A stretch of 64,000 nucleotides of DNA from an uncultured Oscillibacter sp. (GTDB lineage: Bacteria > Bacillota > Clostridia > Oscillospirales > Oscillospiraceae): positions 12,251 through 76,250 of the forward strand of contig CAJUQQ010000004.1 in assembly GCA_910588175.1 (NCBI GenBank), given 5' to 3'. Made by a program: the position numbers and the translations under genes. Every line of letters starts with the position of its first letter. Within the stretch, counting starts at the first letter, position 1. Positions 8,475 to 17,504 of this stretch are shown here, piece after piece. The notes beneath the pieces were generated by a model. That model made no database searches. It was not told the DNA's origin and saw nothing but the letters and a program-made list of their open reading frames with translations.

Positions 8475-8930
8475 TTAGCTCCGTGCAACGGCAATGGGCA
8501 TAAAGAAGAAGCCGCTTTCCTTTTGGCAGGGGCAGTTGTAGTCCAGCACCGTGTTATGCTTGCGCCAGCCCTTGATGTTGTACTTGACCAGATGGCCGTG
8601 TCCCAACTGAGTGAAGGTGATAAGCTGCCGGTCCTGGAGGACCTTCAGGATGGACAGAGCCTTATGCTGGAACCGGACACGAAAACAAGCTGCCAGCTCA
8701 CTGACCCGGCAGACCCACTCGCCGGGGTAGACAGTGTAGGTGATGCCGTCCAGCCGGCGGTACGAGGTTCGGAAGTTGGCGTAGGAGCAGGGGACGGTAT
8801 AATAAAAAAGACCGGAGCCTCCGTTGGTTCGGATGCTCCGGTCAGCGATCAGGGTTTGAACAAATTCTCGGTAGATGCGGCAGCGTGGATAATCCACGAC
8901 TTGTTTGATTTCAAGTTGATAGTCTGACAT
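8475..8930 (-). pseudogene. N-terminal part of a split ICE regulator
   Basis: This 151-residue frame starts at ATG (8930), with AAGGAG 8 bases before it; a TTG two codons earlier is too close to the site. The protein begins MSDYQLEIKQVVDYPRCRIY. Residues 70-105 hold a helix-turn-helix-like region (WVCRVSELAACFRVRFQHKA then LQDRQLITFTQL), followed by a Cys motif (YNCPCQKESGFFFMPI). It stops abruptly after IAVARS at a TAA that falls in the middle of what looks like a continuous protein. It is the first gene inside the right end of the element and would start the regulatory operon. Members of this ICE regulator type that I remember are single proteins carrying both halves. Confidence 0.65.
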
Positions 8931-8992
8931 ATACAATTCTCCTTGCAGTAACTTGCTTGATAAAATCTATCGGGGCCTGATTTTCATTACTT

Positions 8993-9023
8993 GCAGGGGT
9001 GCAGCAATAAGCTGCACCCCTGC
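8993..9023. repeat. Perfect 13-bp inverted repeat near the ICE end
   Basis: GCAGGGGTGCAGC (8993-9005) and GCTGCACCCCTGC (9011-9023) form a perfect stem with an AATAA loop, about 200 bases inside the ICE-chromosome junction and 60 bases upstream of the regulator start. No T-tract follows on either strand, so it is not a standard terminator. It may be an operator, a boundary structure or a 5' leader hairpin of the regulator gene. Confidence 0.7.
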
Positions 9024-9181
9024 CATATTTGTCACCTCTTTCTGTTATGTATTAGACGTACTCTGCCCCGGAAGCAAAATGTCTATACCGGCGAAATTAG
9101 CCGTTGAACGCCTGCGCTTGACGTTCCGCCCTGTTTTCCTGGTCAACGGAATTTAGGGTAGGCACCAGAAAGCCTTGCAAA

Positions 9182-10102
9182 TCAAGGGTTTCCTGTGTTG
9201 TCCCTATTATAACTCACTACCATTCCCTGCACAATTCCCCCCGTGGTCTCCAGCAGGGCCGGGTCCGTTACAGAAAGGATCAGGTCCCGTCCGTCCGCCG
9301 GGCCGGAGGTCACCTTTAAAATTTCGATGTCATACTCCTGAACCTCATCCCCCTGAACATTGGCCCGAATCACTGCGGGTCCCGGCAGAGCGGTGCCTAC
9401 AGGCATCGCCGCCCCTGTCCAGGGAGCCGTATCCAGTTTGCCAAAAATACCGCTCCCCGTATTGGCATACAAGGGCCCCAGGTCGCCGGTCAGGTCAAAA
9501 TCTCCCCGCAGCTCTCCGGCGGAGCCCGCCTCGCCCCGTTTCACCGCCTTGACGGTGGAGGGCAGAATAGATCCGTTGGAGAAGGGCATCAGAAGCGCCG
9601 TGTCCGTATCCGTTACGCCGTGTCCCAGAGCTCCGAAAGCGCCGGTAGCCGGGTCGTAATAGGTCACGGTACCGATGCCCGCCATGCTGTCCCGGACCCA
9701 AGCGCCGATGCAGTAAACGCCCTGATCATTCTGAGAGGGCTCTACCGACAAGGTCACTTGATCCCCTGCCCGGTCAATCTGCAAATCCGCGGTAGTTCCT
9801 CCGCTTTTTTGCAGCAGAGATTGGAACTGTTCTGTGGAGGTCACGGCGTTCCCGCCGCATTTGACAATAACGTCTCCGGTGCGCAGGCCGCATTCCCGGG
9901 CGGGTGTGCCGCCGTCCGTCAGCTTTACCACGACAATCCCTCTGGAAAACAGCTTGATACCCACCGTGTGTCCCACCGGGATCAGCATTTGGGGCTGGGC
10001 CGCCTTTACCGGCACGCTTCCCCCGGCGCACAGTAAAAACGCGAGCACCAGCGCCGCCCCGGCGCCCAGCGCCCGCCTCGCGAATCGTGAAGGTCCATAC
10101 AA
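9182..10102 (-). pseudogene. spoIVB: SpoIVB sporulation peptidase, 3' end removed by ICE insertion
   Basis: SpoIVB is the secreted S55 serine peptidase that signals from forespore to mother cell and triggers pro-sigma-K processing. The start is probably TTG at 10102, placed after a good AGAGGTGG site; a GTG at 10111 overlaps that site. The protein has a signal/anchor helix (about residues 10-33), a PDZ domain (about 45-125) and the peptidase domain with the catalytic His in GALGHGVTDTDT near residue 161. It ends GGIVQGM followed by 12 unrelated residues (VVSYNRDNTGNP) encoded by the ICE. The family motif is GMSGSP, so the catalytic Ser and roughly the last 40 residues are lost. Unless the element excises, the product should be inactive. 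Confidence 0.92.
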
Positions 10103-10242
10103 AAAAACCACCTCTTTCCCTGTTCATTTCAAAAGCGCCGTCTCCGGCCCGATTATCATTTGCGGAAAACCGGGATTCACCACAAGCAAAAAGCGGCAGC
10201 GCGCCCATGGCGGCGTCTGCCTGTTCCGGTGTTCCAAGGCGC

Positions 10243-10276
10243 AAAAAAGACCCTGGAGGCAATTGCCTCCAGGATC
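10243..10276 (-). terminator. Intrinsic terminator after ftsZ
   Basis: A near-perfect palindrome, CCTGGAGGCAATTGCCTCCAGG (with its GATC/GGTC extensions), is followed on the minus strand by TTTTTT (10243-10248). It lies 25 bases beyond the ftsZ stop and closes the division cluster before spoIVB. The rest of the 188-base gap upstream of spoIVB shows no clear sigma-A promoter. Confidence 0.9.
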
Positions 10277-10299
10277 TTCCAGATTTTTCTTGAAATTGT

Positions 10300-11421
<1,122 letters not shown>

Positions 11422-11495
11422 AGTGCTGCCTCCTGCTATCATTAGTACGAACACCCCGGCGGCGGCCGGGGCGGCCAAATTCCATTGATTCTTCT

Positions 11496-11524
11496 ATTGT
11501 AAGCCTCTTTTCAGCTCCGGTCAA
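11496..11524 (-). promoter_or_regulatory. Sigma-A promoter for ftsZ
   Basis: On the minus strand TTGACC (11519-11524) and TACAAT (11496-11501) are separated by 17 bases. Transcription would start near 11489, about 68 bases before the ftsZ ATG and after the end of ftsQ, giving ftsZ independent expression. Confidence 0.65.
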
Positions 11525-11579
11525 GTGCCTGTTTGGTTTTCGACACAAATTCTCTGAAAATCCAGGCGGAAACTCGCGT

Positions 11580-12353
11580 TTAACGCTCCCCGGGTATGAT
11601 AAACACATCCTCGCTTTTCAGCCGCAGATCAATGGTTCCGGTCATGTTGCTCTGGATTTTCTCGTCCTCCAGAGTCAAGGTCAGCTTCTTCAGCTCGAAC
11701 CCGTAATCCGCGCCATAGGCCATGCGCACGGTGAAGCGACCGATGTAATCCATCTTCAAATCGCTGAGATCGTCCAGCCGGATAGCGTCCACGTTTTCCG
11801 TCAGGCCCGCGCTGTCCAGCGCCGCCAGAAGGTCCAGCAGGCTGGACTGCTGGGCGGCGTACTCCGTGGCCAGGGCCAGAGGCGTTCCCACGGAGGGGGC
11901 CAGAAGTTGGCATCCGGTAATCCGGCCATACTGTCCCGCCTCCCGCTCCGGAATCTGGTCCACCAGCTTGCCGCCGGCGCTGACCAGCCATGCGCTGCCG
12001 TCCTGCACCAGGGCGAAGGGCCTGCCGCTCTCCCGGACTTCAATGAGCAGCGTGTCCGGCAGTTTCCGGTTGATGCGGATGTCCTCAATATAAGGCAGCT
12101 CCCCGGTAATGGCCCGTACCACGTCGAATTTGTTTAGCAGATACATATTGGACCCCAGCTCCACGCCGGAGGCCGCTTGAATTTCCTCCGCCGTATAGCG
12201 CTTCTGGCCGGTGACAACAATGCTGCCCACCCGAAAAAACAATGTCATGGCGGCGAGAATGGCGGTGCAAATTACTAAAACAGACAGCAGCTTATAGAGG
12301 AAGCCAAAGCTCCCGCGCCTTCTTCGCCGTTTTGTTTGTCTCCTTCTCGCCAT
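11580..12353 (-). CDS. ftsQ: Cell division protein FtsQ/DivIB
   Basis: A 257-residue bitopic divisome protein. It has a very basic cytosolic start (MARRRQTKRRRRRGSFGF), one membrane helix (about residues 20-42, LLSVLVICTAILAAMTLFF), then a POTRA domain (RVGSIVVTGQKRYTAEEIQA onward, about 45-115) and a beta domain ending near 240. FtsQ/DivIB links FtsL/FtsB-type proteins to septal synthesis at the membrane. It lies between murA and ftsZ, the usual cluster position. A 216-base gap separates it from murA upstream, in which I see no convincing promoter or gene. Confidence 0.93.
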   Translation of the reverse strand: MARRRQTKRRRRRGSFGFLYKLLSVLVICTAILAAMTLFFRVGSIVVTGQKRYTAEEIQAASGVELGSNMYLLNKFDVVRAITGELPYIEDIRINRKLPDTLLIEVRESGRPFALVQDGSAWLVSAGGKLVDQIPEREAGQYGRITGCQLLAPSVGTPLALATEYAAQQSSLLDLLAALDSAGLTENVDAIRLDDLSDLKMDYIGRFTVRMAYGADYGFELKKLTLTLEDEKIQSNMTGTIDLRLKSEDVFIIPGER

Positions 12354-12569
12354 TGTTGTGCTCCAATTCTATCTTCAGCGGAGACCGCAGCCCCCGCGTT
12401 TCTTCTGTTTCAGAACCCGTATTCATAACCGGAGGATGCCGGATGGACGAGGATTTTTCTCGTCAGATAAAGAGATTTTCCGCAGCCATACGGACGTATA
12501 GCAAGGGAACCCAACGCGGTATGGTGGGAAAAAGGTCAGACGGCATGCAACGGCTGTAAATGCAGATTC

Positions 12570-13829
12570 TCAGTCTCCCGTCCGGACGATTTCGGCGCCC
12601 AGACGGCGCAGGTCCCCGGCAATGTCCTCGTAGCCCCGGTCAATGTGGCCGATCTCCCGAACGGAGGTCTCACCCTCCGCCGCCAGGGCCGCCACGCACA
12701 GCGCCGCCCCGCCCCGGAGATCCGTACAGCGCACCGGCGCGCCGTGAAGCGTCTTTATCCCCGTGACCACCGCCACCCGGCCGGACACCCGAATGTCGGC
12801 CCCCATGCGGGCCAGCTCGTCGACGTGACGGTAACGGCTGGCAAACAGGTTTTCCTCAAACACCGTAGCGCCCCGGCTTCTCAGCAGGGCCGCCATCAAA
12901 ATGGCCTGGGCGTCGGTGGGGAAGCCGGGATAGGGGGCCGTCCGCACCGGGCGCACCGCCGTCAGACGGTCCCGGCAGACACAGGCCATGCCCCGCTCCT
13001 CGGAGCGGATGGAACAGCCCGCTTCCCGCAGCACCGCGGTAACGGTGGACAGATGCGCCTCCCGCGCTCCCTGGAGGAAGATCTCGCCTCCGGCGGAAGC
13101 CGCCGCGCAAAGGTAAGTCGCCGTCACAATCCGGTCGGGCATGACGGTATAAGTACAGCCGTGGAGCGGCTTTCCACCCTCCACGGACACCGTGGAGGTT
13201 CCCGCCCCGGAAACCTTGGCTCCGCAGGCGGTGAGAAATTGTTGGAGATCCACGATCTCCGGCTCCCGGGCGGCGTTGGAAATGGTGGTAACGCCGTCCG
13301 CGCCGCAGGCCGCCAGCATCAGGTTTTCCGTCGCCCCCACGGAGGGCAGGCTCAGCACAATCTCCCGCCCTTGAAGGCAGGGCGCTTTACAGTGGAGAAC
13401 ACCTCCGGCGTCGTCGATCTCCGCCCCCAGGTCCCGAAGGCCCGAGAGATGGAGGTCAATTGGCCGGGGTCCCAGCTCACAGCCGCCGGGGTAGCTCAGC
13501 TCCGCCTGGCCGCACCGGGCCAGGATCGCTCCCAGGAAGATGGCGGAGGACCGCATCTCCCGCATCAGCCGCTCCGACACGGCGCAGCCGTTCAGGTTCC
13601 GGGTGTCTACCAGGAGGACATTTTCCCCCTCCCAGCGGGCCGTACAGCCCAAGTCCCGCAAAATATGGATAGAGGCGTCCACGTCCCGAAGGCGGGGACA
13701 TCCCCGCAGCTCCACCTGGCCCGCTGTCAGCAGTGTCGCCGCCAGAATGGGCAGAACGCTGTTTTTCGCCCCCTGGATCTCCGTCTCACCGCCCAGACAA
13801 CTGCCGCCTCTTATCGTTAACTGGCTCAT
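12570..13829 (-). CDS. murA: UDP-N-acetylglucosamine 1-carboxyvinyltransferase MurA
   Basis: MurA transfers enolpyruvate from PEP to UDP-GlcNAc, the first committed step of peptidoglycan synthesis in the cytosol. The 419-residue protein shows the family start (IRGGSCLGGETEIQGAKNSV, including Lys in the NKN-like loop), the catalytic Cys in YPGGCELGPRPIDLHL near residue 115, and the C-terminal DLRGGAALCVAALAAEGET and IDRGYEDI motifs. Length is normal. Clostridia often carry two MurA paralogues; this one is the division-cluster copy, between murG and ftsQ. The Cys marks it as fosfomycin-sensitive type by family knowledge. Confidence 0.97.
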   Translation of the reverse strand: MSQLTIRGGSCLGGETEIQGAKNSVLPILAATLLTAGQVELRGCPRLRDVDASIHILRDLGCTARWEGENVLLVDTRNLNGCAVSERLMREMRSSAIFLGAILARCGQAELSYPGGCELGPRPIDLHLSGLRDLGAEIDDAGGVLHCKAPCLQGREIVLSLPSVGATENLMLAACGADGVTTISNAAREPEIVDLQQFLTACGAKVSGAGTSTVSVEGGKPLHGCTYTVMPDRIVTATYLCAAASAGGEIFLQGAREAHLSTVTAVLREAGCSIRSEERGMACVCRDRLTAVRPVRTAPYPGFPTDAQAILMAALLRSRGATVFEENLFASRYRHVDELARMGADIRVSGRVAVVTGIKTLHGAPVRCTDLRGGAALCVAALAAEGETSVREIGHIDRGYEDIAGDLRRLGAEIVRTGD

Positions 13830-13891
13830 TTCCGTCCCTCCGCTCCAAGAATGGTGTAACGCTCCATCCTATGGGCAAAGGGAGATTCTGG

Positions 13892-15028
13892 TTACTTTTG
13901 GATATCCAGCACCGTCTGGTAAATACGCTCCGCCGCGTCCCGGATGCCGAGAGCGGTCATGGCCTCCTCCATCGACCGGAGGCGGGAGGAATCGTGGAGA
14001 ATGCCGCAGGCCGCCTGAAACAACGCCTGGCCGGAGCACTCCGGCTCCGTCAGCACTACCGCGCCGCCGTGCTCCTCCAGAGCCCGGGCGTTTTTCTCCT
14101 GGTGGTTGTTGGTCACATAGGGCGAGGGGACCATCAGAGCAGGCGTCCCCAGGGCCGTCAGCTCGCTGATGGTGGAGGCCCCGGCCCGGCAGAGGACCAG
14201 GTCCGCCGCCCGCATCACGGGGGCCATGTCGTAAATATACTCCCGCAGCTGAAGGGCCGGGCAGGCCCCCAGGTCCACGCCTTTTTCCCGCAGAGCCTCC
14301 AGCATCATGGGACAGCCCTGCTTTCCCGCGCCGTGAATATGGTGAAAGGGCTGCTTAGCGGCCTCCAGGGCCAGGAAATCCGCCATCTGGCGGTTCATGC
14401 CCGCCGCTCCCAGGGAGCCCCAGAAGGAGACGATCAAGGGCCGTCCGTCGTCCACGCCCAGAGCCTTCTTGGCCTCCGCCTTGGTCATGGAGAAGAAACC
14501 GCTCCGCACCGGCGTTCCGGTGACCACCACCTTCTCGGGGCGGCGGTAGTGCTTCCGGCAGGATTCAAACCCTACCATGATCCGGTCCGCGTAAGTCTCC
14601 AGCATTTGGGTGGTCAAGCCGGGGACGGCGTTGGACTCGTGGACTGCCGTGGGGATCTTCCTCTTGGCGGCGGCCTTCACCAGCGGATAGCTGGCGTAGC
14701 CCCCGGTGCCCACCACCGCGTCGGGGCGGAAGGCCCGGAGAATGGCCCGGGCCTCTCCCGGGGCCCGGATCAGGTTGCCCACGGAGATCAGATTGTGCTT
14801 GATCTCCGCCGGCTTGAAGGAGCGATGGAAACTGGAGATATGGACGGTTTGAAAGTCATAGCCCGCCTTGGGCACCAGGTCCTTTTCCAGTCCCCGCTCC
14901 GCACCGACAAACAAAATCTGCGCCTTTGGGTTTTTTTCCAGGGTCAGCTGCGCCAGAGCGATGGCGGGGTTCACATGACCCGCCGTACCGCCGCAGGTAA
15001 AGATAACTCGCTGTAATGGTTTGGGCAT
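13892..15028 (-). CDS. murG: UDP-N-acetylglucosamine transferase MurG
   Basis: MurG adds GlcNAc to lipid I on the cytosolic face of the membrane to form lipid II. The 378-residue protein has the N-terminal glycine loop (VIFTCGGTAGHVNPAIALAQ), the GTGGYASYPLVKAA motif near residue 110, and the C-terminal nucleotide-binding segment (VLCRAGASTISELTALGTPA) followed by VPSPYVTNNHQEKNA. These are hallmark GT28 features. It sits between ftsW and murA in the cluster with short gaps of 30 and 62 bases. Length is typical, with no disruption. Confidence 0.98.
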   Translation of the reverse strand: MPKPLQRVIFTCGGTAGHVNPAIALAQLTLEKNPKAQILFVGAERGLEKDLVPKAGYDFQTVHISSFHRSFKPAEIKHNLISVGNLIRAPGEARAILRAFRPDAVVGTGGYASYPLVKAAAKRKIPTAVHESNAVPGLTTQMLETYADRIMVGFESCRKHYRRPEKVVVTGTPVRSGFFSMTKAEAKKALGVDDGRPLIVSFWGSLGAAGMNRQMADFLALEAAKQPFHHIHGAGKQGCPMMLEALREKGVDLGACPALQLREYIYDMAPVMRAADLVLCRAGASTISELTALGTPALMVPSPYVTNNHQEKNARALEEHGGAVVLTEPECSGQALFQAACGILHDSSRLRSMEEAMTALGIRDAAERIYQTVLDIQK

Positions 15029-15058
15029 TTGATCACCCTCCTTGCCGGTTCAGGCCCG

Positions 15059-16441
15059 CTATCCGGCCTTTGTCGGCTTCATTTGCCTGGATACGGACAG
15101 AACCACTCCCATCTCCGCCAATTGGATGGACAGGGCCGAGCCTCCGTAGCTGAAGAAGGGAAGAGAGATGCCGGTGGTGGGCAGGAGCCCCGTCACCACG
15201 CCGATGTTCAGGAAGGTCTGCATGGCGATCAGCGTGGTCACACCGATGACCAGCAGGCTTCCAAACCGGTCCCGGGCGTGGAGGGCAATCCAATAGCCCC
15301 GCAGAATCAGCGCCGCGAAGAGCAGCATGATGATACTGGCTCCGATAAGCCCCAGCTCCTCACAGATAATGGCAAAGATAAAATCGTTGTGCTCCTCCGG
15401 GAGGAACAGGAATTTCTGGCGGCTCTTTCCCAGCCCCACGCCCAGCAGACCGCCGGAGCCGATGGTAATCAAGCTCTGGGAGAGCTGATAGCCCTTGCCC
15501 TGCGCGTCTGCCCAGGGGTTCAGCCAATACTGGATGCGGGAGGTGTTGTACCCCACCACAAACAGGGCGAAATACAGCATGCCCGCCGCCGCGCCCAAAG
15601 CACCCAGAACCCAGGCCCAGTTGATGCCGCCCACCAGCATCAGCGCCGCCCCCGCGCCCAAAATCAGAATCGCGCCGGAAAGGTGGGGCTCGATGGCCAC
15701 CAGGCCCGCAGTCACGACGAGGATGGCGGCGTAGGGCAGGATGCCGTAGCGGAAGGAGCGCATCAGGTCCTTTTTCTTGGAGATACTGTCGGAAAAATAG
15801 ATGATAATGGCCATCTTCGCAATCTCTGAGGGCTGGAAGTTGAACAGATCACCCACGCCGATCCAGCGGGTGGCGCCCTTTACGGTGACGGCCACGGGGT
15901 TTCCGGGAATCGCCACAAAGACCAGGAGGAAAATGGACACATACAGCAGCGACTTCGCCACGCCCCGAAAACGCCGGTAGTTGATCTTGCCGATGAACAG
16001 CATGGCGGCCACGCCCATAACGGCGAAAACGCCCTGACGGACAAAGTAATAGGTGGGGTCGTTCCGCTTGGTGTTGTAGTATGCGGAGGGGAAGCTGGCA
16101 GACAGCAGCATTACCAGACCAATGGCCATCAGCAGCAGAACCAGCAGACAGAAGGGCAGGTCAATGGGGCCCTTGGCAAGCTCCCGGCCCTCCTCCTCCA
16201 TGGCCTGCTGGCGCAGGCGAATCTCCTGGCGGCGCTGGGCCTCTTCCCGGCTCAGGGGCCGGCGGCGGGGGCGCTGCTTCGGGCGCGGCTGAGGCGCGGG
16301 AAAGGGAATGACGACGCTCTGCCGGGCCTGCGCCTGGGGGCGTTTCGCTTGCGCGGGCCGGGCCGGAGCGGGCTTCCGCCGCTGCTGGCCGGGCCTTCTC
16401 TGAGGTTCCCGCCGGGCCGCCGAGCTTCCGCGTGACGCCAT
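15059..16441 (-). CDS. ftsW: FtsW, SEDS-family septal peptidoglycan polymerase
   Basis: FtsW is the SEDS glycosyltransferase that polymerises lipid II at the septum together with its partner transpeptidase (here probably the PASTA protein encoded upstream). The 460-residue protein has about ten membrane segments from residue 95 on, and conserved SEDS segments such as GVGDLFNFQPSEIAKMAIII, the SQSLITIGSGGLLGVGLGKS loop, LPEEHNDFIFAIICEELG and TTGISLPFFSYGGSA. Unusually the first 90 residues are a cytosolic extension rich in Arg, Gln, Pro and Ala. The gene lies between mraY and murG, which favours FtsW over RodA or SpoVE. Confidence 0.93.
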   Translation of the reverse strand: MASRGSSAARREPQRRPGQQRRKPAPARPAQAKRPQAQARQSVVIPFPAPQPRPKQRPRRRPLSREEAQRRQEIRLRQQAMEEEGRELAKGPIDLPFCLLVLLLMAIGLVMLLSASFPSAYYNTKRNDPTYYFVRQGVFAVMGVAAMLFIGKINYRRFRGVAKSLLYVSIFLLVFVAIPGNPVAVTVKGATRWIGVGDLFNFQPSEIAKMAIIIYFSDSISKKKDLMRSFRYGILPYAAILVVTAGLVAIEPHLSGAILILGAGAALMLVGGINWAWVLGALGAAAGMLYFALFVVGYNTSRIQYWLNPWADAQGKGYQLSQSLITIGSGGLLGVGLGKSRQKFLFLPEEHNDFIFAIICEELGLIGASIIMLLFAALILRGYWIALHARDRFGSLLVIGVTTLIAMQTFLNIGVVTGLLPTTGISLPFFSYGGSALSIQLAEMGVVLSVSRQMKPTKAG

Positions 16442-16481
16442 AATTCTCCCCCTCTCTTCTCAGAATATCAGAATGTCTGCC

Positions 16482-17468
16482 TCAATACCTCCCCTGGATG
16501 CCAAACCAGGCCAAGATACAAAACAGGATGGTCACACCGGAAAACACCGTCACCAGCTTCGCCTCGCTCCAGCCGGAGAGTTCCAGGTGATGATGCAGAG
16601 GCGCCATCTTGAAAAAGCGCTTGCCGTGGGTGGCCTTGAAGTAGAACACCTGGATAATGTCGGACAGGGTCTCCAGAATATAGATAATGCCCACCAATAT
16701 CAAAATCAGGGGCATATCCATGGCAAAGGCCAGGGCCGCCACCGCGCCGCCCATAAAGAGACTGCCGGTGTCCCCCATGAACACCTTGGCGGGGTGGCGG
16801 TTGTAACAGAAGAAGGCCGCCAAGCCCCCCGCCAGGGCGGCGGGAAACAGGGCCAGAGGCATCAGCTTCCACATCGCGGCGGCGGCGGTAAAGAAGACCA
16901 TCACCACAAACGTCACGCTGGAGGACTGGCCGTCGATGCCGTCCGTGAGGTTTACCGCGTTGACGCAGCCCACAATGACAAAGGCGGCGAAGATCAGGTA
17001 GAAAATCCAGTTGACTGTCACCGTGACGTTGAGGAAGGGCACATACAGCGCGTTGGTCAGCAGCCCCTCATAGCGCATCAGCGTGAGGAACAGCACCGCC
17101 GCCGCCAGCTGAAGCAGAAACTTCTGCTTGGCGGACAGACCCTCGTTCTGGTGCTGGCGGACCTTGCGGTAGTCGTCCACAAAGCCGATGAGGCCAAAAA
17201 TCAGGGCAAACAGATAGACGTAGAGGTGGGCGAATTCTCCCCGCAGCATGCTTTCCCAGCCCATGACAAAGGAAACCACACCGGAGCCGACGATGAACAT
17301 GATGCCGCCCATGGTGGGCGTGCCCGCCTTTCCGGCGTGCCAGGAGGGTCCTTCCTTCCGAATCTCCTGCCCCGCGCGGAGCTTTTTCAGCTCCGCTATT
17401 ACAAATTTTCCCAAAACCAGGGTCAGCAAACAGCTGGCTCCCATTGCCAGCATCAGCGTTGAAATCAT
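16482..17468 (-). CDS. mraY: Phospho-N-acetylmuramoyl-pentapeptide transferase MraY
   Basis: MraY moves phospho-MurNAc-pentapeptide onto undecaprenyl phosphate to form lipid I in the membrane. The 328-residue protein has about ten membrane segments. Family motifs include GGIMFIVG near residue 53, the catalytic Asp cluster GFVDDYRKV near 115 and NAVNLTDGIDGQSS near 190, FMGDTGSLFMGG near 240, and the histidine motif APLHHHLELSGWSE near 290. Length matches the family. It lies between murE and ftsW with gaps of about 40 bases. Confidence 0.98.
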   Translation of the reverse strand: MISTLMLAMGASCLLTLVLGKFVIAELKKLRAGQEIRKEGPSWHAGKAGTPTMGGIMFIVGSGVVSFVMGWESMLRGEFAHLYVYLFALIFGLIGFVDDYRKVRQHQNEGLSAKQKFLLQLAAAVLFLTLMRYEGLLTNALYVPFLNVTVTVNWIFYLIFAAFVIVGCVNAVNLTDGIDGQSSSVTFVVMVFFTAAAAMWKLMPLALFPAALAGGLAAFFCYNRHPAKVFMGDTGSLFMGGAVAALAFAMDMPLILILVGIIYILETLSDIIQVFYFKATHGKRFFKMAPLHHHLELSGWSEAKLVTVFSGVTILFCILAWFGIQGRY

Positions 17469-17504
17469 GTCTCTCCCTCTTCCCCGCCCGCTGGGGCGGA
17501 ACTT

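Larger units (their letters stand above)
1..9220. mobile_element. Right arm of an integrative conjugative element inserted in spoIVB
   Basis: All genes from the left edge to about 9220 lie on the minus strand and are conjugation or ICE-associated families: a PrgI-VirB4 fusion, a VirB6/TrbL-like protein, a VirB2-like protein, two small DUF-type proteins and a regulator. The right boundary is placed where the spoIVB reading frame stops matching its family, just after the codons for GIVQGM (9221-9238). The left end, the integrase, relaxase and VirD4 coupling protein are not in the window. The boundary is known to a few bases at best, because the attachment core cannot be defined without the other junction or an empty-site sequence. 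Confidence 0.85.

Noticed and set aside
9024..9220. tRNA-type attachment site for the ICE
   Set aside because: No tRNA gene is present at the junction; the insertion is in the spoIVB coding sequence.
12354..12569. A possible small gene between murA and ftsQ
   Set aside because: No frame in this 216-base gap has both a ribosome binding site and a plausible protein; the plus-strand frame is antisense to ftsQ over part of its length.
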